Source: Candidatus Parcubacteria bacterium (GTDB lineage Bacteria > Patescibacteriota > Patescibacteriia > Patescibacteriales > UBA12075). From it: a stretch of DNA of 43,006 nt. A program made the translations under genes and the position numbers. The DNA lies in contig JAGLYP010000018.1 of the NCBI GenBank assembly GCA_023132155.1, positions 1 through 43,006 on the forward strand. Reading direction: 5' to 3'. Shown one piece after another: positions 19,551 through 27,404 of the stretch (its first letter is position 1; each line of letters begins with the position of its first letter). Under the pieces are notes generated by a model, which saw only the letters and a list, made by a program, of their open reading frames with translations, had not been told where the DNA came from and ran no database searches.

Positions 19551-20330
19551 TTACATTATATTTCTCTGCCGGACAATTTCAAATAAAATTATTGCGGCGC
19601 TGACTGAGGCATTCAAGGAATCAATTCTGCCGTTCATTGGTATTTTTATTTTATTATCGGCAAATTCAAGCCATTCTTTGCTCAAACCTTCATGTTCGGC
19701 GCCGATAATCAGCGCGCTTGCTTGTTTAAAATCATCATCATAATAAAGCTTATCAGTGTTTGGCGTGGCGGCAAAAGTATTGATATTTCTTTCTTTAAGC
19801 CATGAAAAAAGTTCTTTGTTTTTGCAAATCGCGATTTTATTGGTAAAAATCGCGCCTAAGCTTGAGCGGATAACATTTGGATTAAAAATGTCAGTTCGCG
19901 ATTCAGTGATAATTACCGCGTCGGCCCCCGCGGCGTCAGCGCTTCGTAAAATCGCGCCGATATTTCCCGGTTTTTCAATTGCTTCAAGAATTAGCAAAAA
20001 GGGATTTTTGCTTAATTTAATGTCTTTTAATTGAAAATTTTTTGTTTGCGCGATTGCCAAATATCCATCCGGATTTTCACGGAAAGATACTTTGCTAAAA
20101 ATTTCATTAGTAAGAGAATATTTTATAGTATCAGGAAAGCTATTAAGCTCTTTTTGATAAATATTTTCTGAAAAAAATAATTCTTTAACGCAAATTCCGG
20201 ATTTTTTTGCCAATTTAATTTCTTTTTCACCCTCAATTACAAACAAGCCTTCTTTTTTTCTTTTATTGCTTTTCCGCAGTTTATTAATTTCTTTGACTTT
20301 TATATTTTTAAGGCTGGTTATGATTTTCAT
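19551..20330 (-). CDS. SpoU/TrmH family RNA 2'-O-methyltransferase
   Basis: LLILEAIEKPGNIGAILRSADAAGADAVI, IIGAEHEGLSKEW, KIPMNGRIDSLNASVSAAIILFE. Confidence 0.95.
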   Translation of the reverse strand: MKIITSLKNIKVKEINKLRKSNKRKKEGLFVIEGEKEIKLAKKSGICVKELFFSENIYQKELNSFPDTIKYSLTNEIFSKVSFRENPDGYLAIAQTKNFQLKDIKLSKNPFLLILEAIEKPGNIGAILRSADAAGADAVIITESRTDIFNPNVIRSSLGAIFTNKIAICKNKELFSWLKERNINTFAATPNTDKLYYDDDFKQASALIIGAEHEGLSKEWLEFADNKIKIPMNGRIDSLNASVSAAIILFEIVRQRNIM

Positions 20331-21496
20331 GTTTTTGTTTGCAATTCATTTATTAATTTTATAAAAATCGCGTCAGTCCAGCCAAAACCTTTTTGAGTTG
20401 GATACCTTCCATCTTTACCTCTGTCTACAGTTACAACATTATATTTTTCCCAGAATGTTTTAGTTTTTTCAAAAACCTTTTTGTTCATTTCCAGCCATTT
20501 TTTGGCTAGTCTGTGAGCGTCTTTTTTAAATTCGTAATCTAATAATCCCCTAATCACAATCCATTGTTGATTAGGCCATCCATTAGGATAATCCCATTGT
20601 TTAAAAGTTTTTGATAATTTTTCTTTTTGAGTGTTGGCTAAACCTCCTCTGTATTCAAATATAGAAAGTTTGTCTTTAATTTTTTTAGCTTGTTTTTTTG
20701 TCGCTAATTTGGCCCAAAGAGGATAAAAACCGGCAAGAGAATAAAATTTGCTTTGTTCTTTGTTTTGATAATCATAATCAAAGAAAAAGCCTTCTTTTTC
20801 ATTCCACATCAATTTATTTATAGTCTCTTTTCTTTTTTCCGCTTTATCAAAGTAATACTTTTTTTTAGATTTATCTTTAAGCGCATTGTAAATAATAGAA
20901 AGATCTGATTCATATTTGAAAAGCAAGCAATTTAAATCAATAGGCAAAAAATCAAGACATCTTTCATTAAAACGCGAAGTCATATCCCAGCCTGATTCAT
21001 GTTCAGCGGTTAAATGCGTACGCCAATGATTGCAGTATCTAGATAGCTCTTTGTAGGCCTTATGAATTTTTTTGCTGTCCATCCAATAGTTTTTTAGCTC
21101 ATATTCCGCAACCTTTGCCATCTCTTGAAGCCATTTTTTGTCTTTTGTTTTATTAAAAACCTCGAAAATCATTGAAGTAAAGAAAGGTGGTTGTGAAACC
21201 CCCAAATTGTAATATCTATTTCTTGAGGGCATTATCCCAAACCTCTTGCAAAGATAAGCAAAATTATCAACCATTCCTTTTGCTAAATCAACTTTGCCAG
21301 ACTCTGTAAGCTCAAGGATTATAAAATAACTGTCCCAATAAAATTGGTCATTCTTAAAAATACCTTCGCTAGAAGACGGAGCTATAAAAGGATTTGGTAA
21401 ACCAAGATGAATACCTTCATCCTTAGGAAGATGGAACGTTAATTCTTTTCGATTGTTTTCTATATAGTCTATGCAATTTTTGTACTTTTTTTTCAT
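20327..21496 (-). CDS. Trehalase-like glycoside hydrolase (GH37-type)
   Basis: FIAPSSSEGIFKNDQFYWDSYF and QWDYPNGWPNQQW resemble the two trehalase signatures; RGKDGRYPTQKGFGWTDA. Confidence 0.85.
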   Translation of the reverse strand: MKKKYKNCIDYIENNRKELTFHLPKDEGIHLGLPNPFIAPSSSEGIFKNDQFYWDSYFIILELTESGKVDLAKGMVDNFAYLCKRFGIMPSRNRYYNLGVSQPPFFTSMIFEVFNKTKDKKWLQEMAKVAEYELKNYWMDSKKIHKAYKELSRYCNHWRTHLTAEHESGWDMTSRFNERCLDFLPIDLNCLLFKYESDLSIIYNALKDKSKKKYYFDKAEKRKETINKLMWNEKEGFFFDYDYQNKEQSKFYSLAGFYPLWAKLATKKQAKKIKDKLSIFEYRGGLANTQKEKLSKTFKQWDYPNGWPNQQWIVIRGLLDYEFKKDAHRLAKKWLEMNKKVFEKTKTFWEKYNVVTVDRGKDGRYPTQKGFGWTDAIFIKLINELQTKT

Positions 21497-21741
21497 TTAA
21501 ATATTTAATAAATCGAATAATTTAAAAATGTTTCTTTAGGCTCTTTTACGAATTTCATCTAACATATCGGCATCATCTGAAGTTTCCGCCTCTCTTTTTA
21601 GATTAATTTTAATAATGAGTTGAGGCGGAAATTTGCGTGAGCATTTGCTCGAATAGGCAAGCGCGAACCAGATATGCCGTGTTGTGTGTAGTGTTGTTCT
21701 TCTGATTGGCGATAGCCAAGCAGGTCGCCTGAATAGGCGAC

Positions 21742-22122
21742 ACAATAAAATATTTTTAGAGAGGAGGGGCGTTTAAATTATATTTCTTTTACCTCCTCAG
21801 GACTTAAAACAATACCATCGGTTTCTTCAATTTCACTCAAAGTACTTTTTAGAATGTCATATAGCCATGTTCCTTTTTCGTAGGCAGCCGCGAGTAAATT
21901 GTTAATTTCAACAATATACTCTTTTACACAGTTATCTGTTGCGGTTCTCCTGCTACAAAGAGGCTTGTTATACGACACTCCAAAAGGAGCTGTTTGAAGT
22001 TTGAATCCTAAAATTTCTTTTAAAATTTGTTTATCTAGCTTGTCAAAAATTGGAATATCAGGAATCTTGGTAATTTGTATAATCATGTTTCCTCCTCCGC
22101 CCCTCTAAAAATATTTTATTGT
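21742..22122. repeat. Cassette bounded by 20-bp perfect inverted repeats
   Basis: ACAATAAAATATTTTTAGAG (21742-21761) and CTCTAAAAATATTTTATTGT (22103-22122), plus inner GGGGCG/CGCCCC. Confidence 0.75.
21778..22086 (-). CDS. Hypothetical protein, 102 aa, inside inverted-repeat cassette
   Basis: ATG preceded by strong SD GGAGGAGGAAAC; ordinary amino-acid composition; no recognised family. Confidence 0.6.
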   Translation of the reverse strand: MIIQITKIPDIPIFDKLDKQILKEILGFKLQTAPFGVSYNKPLCSRRTATDNCVKEYIVEINNLLAAAYEKGTWLYDILKSTLSEIEETDGIVLSPEEVKEI

Positions 22123-22222
22123 TAAGAACAACATTTCGCCTAACAAGTTATATGTAAACTCGCCGTCTTTATATTTAAAATTAGTTAAAATTATTTTATA
22201 ATTATGCAATCAAATAGGAGGT

Positions 22223-22306
22223 ATGAATTCATTAAATATTAAAAGAAATACGGTTTTTGCAAGAGATTTGATGTGTTATTTGGAGCAGGATTTTTTAAAT
22301 TCGTAA
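22223..22306 (+). CDS. Possible 27-aa small ORF (or remnant of a gene start)
   Basis: AGGAGG-T-ATG; MNSLNIKRNTVFARDLMCYLEQDFLNS; SD spacing is unusually short. Confidence 0.2.
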   Translation: MNSLNIKRNTVFARDLMCYLEQDFLNS

Positions 22307-22390
22307 TTTTAGCGAAAAAATTATTGATATATATTTGTATTATAACAAAAAATTGTTAATATCCGCAAGGCGAATTCTCTTTAGCTACGC

Positions 22391-22425
22391 AAAAACACCG
22401 TTTTTAAGAGTCCAACGGTGTTTTT
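22391..22425. terminator. Bidirectional terminator
   Basis: AAAAACACCGTT TTTAAGAGTCC AACGGTGTTTTT. Confidence 0.8.
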
Positions 22426-22618
22426 GTTTTCCGGCCTTCCCGCAAAGGCAGGCCGGAATTTTATCCCCATGCTCACTTTGCCGCAAGAGCGGTAAAGTAA
22501 AAAGGAGATAAAAAAAGAGAAAAGAGGAGCTGCGCAGAAAAAATATTGCCTATTACCTACTTTTTTTATAGTTATTGCTGATCTTCTGTGCCGATGTATC
22601 TAGCACAGCCCCTTGCTT

Positions 22619-22638
22619 AGAGCCTTTTGGCTCTTTTT
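22619..22638 (+). terminator. Rho-independent terminator on plus strand
   Basis: AGAGCC TTTT GGCTCT TTTTT with no annotated gene upstream on this strand. Confidence 0.75.
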
Positions 22639-22642
22639 TGGG

Positions 22643-22704
22643 AAAGGACGAGTAAGCTGTTAATAGAGAAAGGACGAGTAAGTTGTTAATAGAGAAAGGA
22701 CGGG
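22643..22704. repeat. 26-bp tandem repeat, about 2.4 copies
   Basis: AAAGGACGAGTAAGCTGTTAATAGAG / AAAGGACGAGTAAGTTGTTAATAGAG / AAAGGACGGG. Confidence 0.9.
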
Positions 22705-22844
22705 TTACTCCATTAGTGGCTAATTGCGGCTCATTTTTATTTTGGCCGGCTTTTATTATTTATTAATTAAATAAAAATTTAATTAATAATAGCTAATAAA
22801 CTGGCGATAAGTTTATTAATTATTATTAATCAAAAATTTTGAAT

Positions 22845-23135
22845 TTATATAAAAGAACTGAAATTAGTTGAATTTATTTGACCGGCTTCTAATATATATA
22901 TTTGCTGGTTAATTTTTTGTTCAAGTCGGGTTTTTTTAAAAGAAGTATGCAATAAGCCTAGGCTATAAGCGGTAATGGTCACAATAAAAAAAGCAATGGA
23001 CATGCTAAGGAAAAGTCCAGCCCAGCTGAACTCCTGCTCCATTGCTTTCTTTTTTATGCTATTGTAATATTTCCAGCCGTTTTGACGGATATTGAAAAAA
23101 TTTTCCGGCTGAGAAATTTGTGTGTTAATATTCAT
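22845..23135 (-). CDS. Small single-pass membrane protein, hypothetical
   Basis: 96 aa; TM segment WAGLFLSMSIAFFIVTITAYSLGL; preceded by consensus-like promoter. Confidence 0.6.
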   Translation of the reverse strand: MNINTQISQPENFFNIRQNGWKYYNSIKKKAMEQEFSWAGLFLSMSIAFFIVTITAYSLGLLHTSFKKTRLEQKINQQIYILEAGQINSTNFSSFI

Positions 23136-23163
23136 TTTTATTTTTTGTTTTTATTTTCAGTCC

Positions 23164-23216
23164 ATAGTATTGTGGACTTATAATACTATTTTAGCAAATA
23201 TATCGTTGTTTGTCAA
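23164..23216 (-). promoter_or_regulatory. Promoter plus operator-like palindrome upstream of the 96-aa membrane protein
   Basis: Minus strand TTGACA-N17-TAAAAT; palindrome ATAGTATT-N10-AATACTAT (23164-23171/23182-23189) at the -10/start region. Confidence 0.6.
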
Positions 23217-23243
23217 TTGTGGATAATTATGAGAATAATTTGT

Positions 23244-24167
23244 TTAATCTGATTTTTTTAACTTACTTTTCCCGATAAATATATCATAAGCTTCTTTTGG
23301 GGTGTTATTATAGAGAGTAATTGCCGATATCGCGTTAGCCGTTCTTATAGCTTCATCCAGAGGCCTTTGATAAATATTTCTGCCAATTGCGCAGCCTCTG
23401 GTGCCGGCTTCATGAATTTGTTCGTAAAGATCATTAAAGAATTTTTTTTCAGGTTGTTTAGAGCCGCCAACGCAAATTACTCCGGCGCGCCCGGCCGCTT
23501 TTACCACTTCTTTAAAGGCTTTGGTTTTTTGTTTGCCTTTTTTATCTTTTGGGCAGATTATTTTAATAAAATCCGCTCCCAAGCAAAGCGCGACTCCGGC
23601 TCCGCCTGCGTTTAAATGAATATCTTCGCTATCCGGTACCGCTTGTCCGCGCATATATACCCAAAGTACGGTTAATAATCCGTTCTGATGGGCGTCAAAA
23701 ATCATGCGCGAAACTTGCTCAAACATGGCGGACTCATACCAGCTGCCGATATATAATGTATATCCGACGCCGATAATATTCGCGCCTGACTGTTTTTTAA
23801 ATTTAATCACGTTTTTCACTTGCAGCCAATTATTACTAAAAGGATCTTTGTATTTGGTCTTTAAGATGTTGGTTTTGGAATTCATTTTAATCAAATAGGG
23901 GATTCGCGGATAATCGCGGCCGTATCTGCTTATTAATCCAAGCTGAGTAGCAAACACGCCGATGCGCGCTTTATCGGCAATTTTAAAATAATGTTCCGGA
24001 TCAGCCACTTCTTTTGGAATTCCTTTTCCGTAAAAATCGTTATTTAAGTGTTCTACTTTTTGATCACCGGCAAACATCATCATTTTTCCGGTTTTACGGG
24101 TAGCAAGATTAAAGTTTTTTTGGTATTCCCGTTCTTTTTCACGGGGAACGGATAAGGGGATATGCAT
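23244..24167 (-). CDS. Class I fructose-bisphosphate aldolase (archaeal/DeoC-FbaB type)
   Basis: GDQKVEHLN, GADFIKIICPKDKKGKQKTKAFKEVVKAAGRAGVICVGGSKQPEKKFFNDLYEQIHEAGTRGCAIGRNIYQRPLDEA. Confidence 0.9.
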   Translation of the reverse strand: MHIPLSVPREKEREYQKNFNLATRKTGKMMMFAGDQKVEHLNNDFYGKGIPKEVADPEHYFKIADKARIGVFATQLGLISRYGRDYPRIPYLIKMNSKTNILKTKYKDPFSNNWLQVKNVIKFKKQSGANIIGVGYTLYIGSWYESAMFEQVSRMIFDAHQNGLLTVLWVYMRGQAVPDSEDIHLNAGGAGVALCLGADFIKIICPKDKKGKQKTKAFKEVVKAAGRAGVICVGGSKQPEKKFFNDLYEQIHEAGTRGCAIGRNIYQRPLDEAIRTANAISAITLYNNTPKEAYDIFIGKSKLKKSD

Positions 24168-24172
24168 ATTTT

Positions 24173-24218
24173 ATTTATGATTTATACCCGTCAAGCGAGT
24201 ACAAGTGATTTATGATTT
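24173..24218 (-). promoter_or_regulatory. TGTACTCG-CTTGA-CGGGT hairpin element, copy A (upstream of aldolase)
   Basis: Minus strand TGTACTCG CTTGA CGGGTATA flanked on both sides by AAATCAT-type heptamers. Confidence 0.75.
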
Positions 24219-24250
24219 AATTATACCGCTAAATGATTTTTTTAACAAAT

Positions 24251-25471
24251 TCAATCTTTATACCGCAAATCAAGCCCTTTGACGGCTTTTTTTTGGCAAG
24301 GCAAATGAATGGTAAAGGTAGATCCTTTTTCTTGTTTGCTTTCAACACTGATGTATCCGCCGTGCGCTTCGGCAATCCAGCGGCAAATAGAGAGCCCAAG
24401 TCCTGTTCCGCCTTCTTTTCTGGATCTGGCTTTGTCAACCCGGTAAAATCTTCCGAAAATATAAGGCAAATCTTCCTTGGGGATGCCAATGCCATTATCT
24501 TGAATATTGATTTTAACAAATTTGCTATTATTTTCTATCCAGATTTTGATTTTGCCTTTTTTTTCCGTATATTTAATGGCATTGCGTATAATATTTAATA
24601 ATAGTTTTTCCAATTTAGCTTCATCGCCAAAAATTTTAACGCGTTTGGCGTTTTTTTTGTAAATTAGGCGAATTTTTTTTTGCTCCGCTAAAATTTGTAA
24701 AGATTGGCTGGCGGCTCTAATCAGTTTTTTCAGATTCACTTCTTCGTAATGAAGGGTTTCGGTTTTAGCGTCAAAATTAGTCAATATGGTGAGATCGGAT
24801 AATACGCCGGTCATTCTTTTTATTTCATTTAGAATTAAAGTATAGGTTTCCGGAATTTTAGTTTGAGTGTTTTTTATTTCGCGGATGGCTAAATCAAGAT
24901 TGCCTTGTATAACTGTAAGCGGCGTACGCAGTTCATGCGAGGCATCGGCGATAAATTTTGATTTTAATTCAATTGCTTCCCTGAGCTTTTTATTTATAAC
25001 ATCAAGCTGTTTTGTCCTTTCCAGAACTTTTATTTCCAAATTTTTATTTAATTCCTGTAATCTTTGCTTGGTATGCATAGCTTCGGTGTTGTCCAAGGCA
25101 ATTGAAATCGCGCCATCAAGTTTTTTGTTATTATCAAAAAGGGGTACGGCAATAATATTTAAATGTTTTGTGTGCAAAGAAGAACTTTTTTTATAAAGCA
25201 GGCTTTCATAATAAAAAGGCTTGCCTTTTTCCAGCAAATTTTTATAGAGCTTTCTTAATTTTTGATTGTTTTTTATTTCATAGGTATCAGTTAGCTTGCT
25301 GTTGATTATAGGTCTTTGGGGTTTATCCATTAATTCCATAGCCAATCTGTTGGCGGTAATAATAGCTCCTTCTTTATTGAGCGCGACAACACTTACAGGG
25401 GCGCTGTCTAAAATTCTTCTATTAAATTCATTTAATTTTTTTGTTTTGCTAAATTTATTTATGATTGGCAT
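24251..25471 (-). CDS. PAS-domain sensor histidine kinase
   Basis: SHELRTPLTVIQGNL H-box, NIIRNAIKYTEKKGK, DNGIGIPKEDL, GGTGLGLSICRWIAEAHGG. Confidence 0.95.
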   Translation of the reverse strand: MPIINKFSKTKKLNEFNRRILDSAPVSVVALNKEGAIITANRLAMELMDKPQRPIINSKLTDTYEIKNNQKLRKLYKNLLEKGKPFYYESLLYKKSSSLHTKHLNIIAVPLFDNNKKLDGAISIALDNTEAMHTKQRLQELNKNLEIKVLERTKQLDVINKKLREAIELKSKFIADASHELRTPLTVIQGNLDLAIREIKNTQTKIPETYTLILNEIKRMTGVLSDLTILTNFDAKTETLHYEEVNLKKLIRAASQSLQILAEQKKIRLIYKKNAKRVKIFGDEAKLEKLLLNIIRNAIKYTEKKGKIKIWIENNSKFVKINIQDNGIGIPKEDLPYIFGRFYRVDKARSRKEGGTGLGLSICRWIAEAHGGYISVESKQEKGSTFTIHLPCQKKAVKGLDLRYKD

Positions 25472-25483
25472 ATTAGCTCGTTT

Positions 25484-26167
25484 TTATTTTTTACGACTTT
25501 TATCTTGAATTTTATATCCGACATCGCGCACGGTATGAATTAGTTTTTTCTGAAAGCTGCTATCTAGTTTTTTCCTTAAATAGCTGATATAAACATCAAT
25601 TACATTAGACTCATCAGTAAAATTATAACCCCAAATATGTTCACCGATCATAGTGCGTGTGCAGACATGTCCCGGTCGGCGCATCATATAGTCAAGCAGG
25701 CGATACTCTTTACTGGATAAATTAATTTCTTTGTCGTTGCGATAAACTTCGTGTTTAGCCGGGTCCAAAACCAAATTTCCAACCCGCAATTTTGTGCTTT
25801 TAACTAATTTTTCCCGTCTAAGCAAAGCGCGGATACGGGCGACTAACTCGCCAAAGGCAAAAGGTTTTATTAAATAATCATCAGCCCCGGCATCCAGCCC
25901 TTTGATTCTATCTTCAATCGTGTCGCGCGCTGTTAGCATAATAATCGGCGTGTCAATCCTTTTTTCCCTAATTTGGCGGCAAGTTTCAATTCCGTCAATT
26001 TTCGGTATCATAATATCCAGGATAATCAAATCATAATTATTTATTTCCGCTTTTTCCAAGCCTTCTTCGCCGTCATAAGCCGTGTCAACGGTATAATGCT
26101 CCATCTCCAGGCCCTTTTTAATAAAACGAGTAATTTTAACCTCATCTTCAACAACTAAAATAGTCAT
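25484..26167 (-). CDS. OmpR/PhoB-family response regulator
   Basis: ILVVEDEVKITRFIKKGLEMEHYTVDTAYDGEEGLE, LIILDIMIPKIDGIE, winged-helix C-terminus YISYLRKKLD. Confidence 0.97.
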   Translation of the reverse strand: MTILVVEDEVKITRFIKKGLEMEHYTVDTAYDGEEGLEKAEINNYDLIILDIMIPKIDGIETCRQIREKRIDTPIIMLTARDTIEDRIKGLDAGADDYLIKPFAFGELVARIRALLRREKLVKSTKLRVGNLVLDPAKHEVYRNDKEINLSSKEYRLLDYMMRRPGHVCTRTMIGEHIWGYNFTDESNVIDVYISYLRKKLDSSFQKKLIHTVRDVGYKIQDKSRKK

Positions 26168-26299
26168 AAATTTTTTTGCTTAGTATATTATAATTATACT
26201 ATATTATGGTAATATTAGAAATATGTTAAATTCAAGTCTAAATTTAAGCCTATTTACTCAATTAAACTATTTTGTTAATATAATTAAAGATTAAATTTT

Positions 26300-26337
26300 A
26301 AATCACTTGTACTCGCTTGACGGGTATAAATCATAAA
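26300..26337 (+). promoter_or_regulatory. TGTACTCG-CTTGA-CGGGT hairpin element, copy B (upstream of ychF)
   Basis: AAATCACTTGTACTCGCTTGACGGGTATAAATCATAAAT, essentially identical to copy A. Confidence 0.75.
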
Positions 26338-26343
26338 TAAATT

Positions 26344-27393
26344 ATGTCTTTATCAATCGCAATCGTCGGCCTTCCCAATGTCGGGAAGTCCACCTTGTTT
26401 AACGCTTTGACTAATAAAAAAGTTGAGGCTTCAAATTATCCTTTTTGCACGATTGATCCTAATGTCGGCGTGGTTAAAGTGCCTGACGAACGTTTGGAAA
26501 AATTGGCGAAAATTTCAAAATCAAAAAAAATAATCCCGACAGTAATTGAATTTATTGATATTGCCGGTCTGGTTAAGGGCGCTTACAAGGGCGAGGGCTT
26601 GGGAAATAAATTTTTAGCCAATATCCGCGAGTGCGACGCGATTTGCGAAGTGGTGCGAAATTTTAAAGATGAAAACATTAGTCATGTAAACGGCAAAATT
26701 GACCCAAAGGAAGATCGGGAAACAATCAATATGGAATTTATTATGGCTGATATGGAAACGGTTGAAAAAAGAATTTTAAAAACAACGAAAGAAGCCAGAG
26801 GCGGCGGCAAAGAAGCAATAAAGCTTTTAAAACTTTTGGAAAAAATTAAAAATTTATTAGACAAAGGAAAAGGCGCGAGAGAATTGGACTTGGATGAGGA
26901 TGAAAAAAATTTAATAAAAACTTTAAATCTTTTAAGCATAAAACCGATCATTTATGTCTTAAACGGTGAAGAAGAAAATTTGGAAATTAATGATGGCGAA
27001 ATTATAAAGCTTAATATTAAGCTGGAAGAAGAGATTGCCGCTTTAAGCGAGGAAGAGCAAAAAGAATATATTCAAGAATTGGGCTTAGGGCAAAGCGGCC
27101 TTGATAAGCTTATTCAGGCTTCGTATAAATTGCTTGAGCTTATTACTTTTTTAACTACCGGTCCGGAAGAAACCAAAGCGTGGACCGTAAAAAAAGGAAC
27201 TAAAGCCCCTCAGTCCGCCGGTGTAATTCATACTGATTTTGAAAAAGGCTTTATCCGCGCTGAAGTTGTCAATTGGCAAGAATTTTTGGAAGCGGGCAGT
27301 GAAGCGGCCGCGCGCGATAAAGGCTTGATTCGCACCGAAGGCAAAAATTATATCATGCGAGACGGCGATGTTTGCCATTTTTTGTTTAACTAA
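26344..27393 (+). CDS. ychF: Redox-regulated ATPase/GTPase YchF
   Basis: IVGLPNVGKSTLFNALTNKKVEASNYPFCTIDPNVGVV; C-terminal TGS-like AWTVKKGTKAPQSAGVIHTDFEKGFIRAEV. Confidence 0.98.
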   Translation: MSLSIAIVGLPNVGKSTLFNALTNKKVEASNYPFCTIDPNVGVVKVPDERLEKLAKISKSKKIIPTVIEFIDIAGLVKGAYKGEGLGNKFLANIRECDAICEVVRNFKDENISHVNGKIDPKEDRETINMEFIMADMETVEKRILKTTKEARGGGKEAIKLLKLLEKIKNLLDKGKGARELDLDEDEKNLIKTLNLLSIKPIIYVLNGEEENLEINDGEIIKLNIKLEEEIAALSEEEQKEYIQELGLGQSGLDKLIQASYKLLELITFLTTGPEETKAWTVKKGTKAPQSAGVIHTDFEKGFIRAEVVNWQEFLEAGSEAAARDKGLIRTEGKNYIMRDGDVCHFLFN

Positions 27394-27404
27394 AAAAAGT
27401 TTAG

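Noticed and set aside
21536-21745. 69-aa minus-strand ORF
   Set aside because: It needs a TTG start, lies over a chain of hairpins and has odd composition. More likely structured non-coding DNA.
22138-22145. CGCCTAAC resembling an integron attC core site (RYYYAAC/GTTRRRY) next to the cassette
   Set aside because: I could not find a matching partner core at a sensible distance, the other cassette end lacks one, and there is no integrase gene in the window.
24229-24598. 96-aa and 121-aa ORFs overlapping the sensor kinase C-terminus
   Set aside because: Shadow ORFs of the histidine kinase reading frame.
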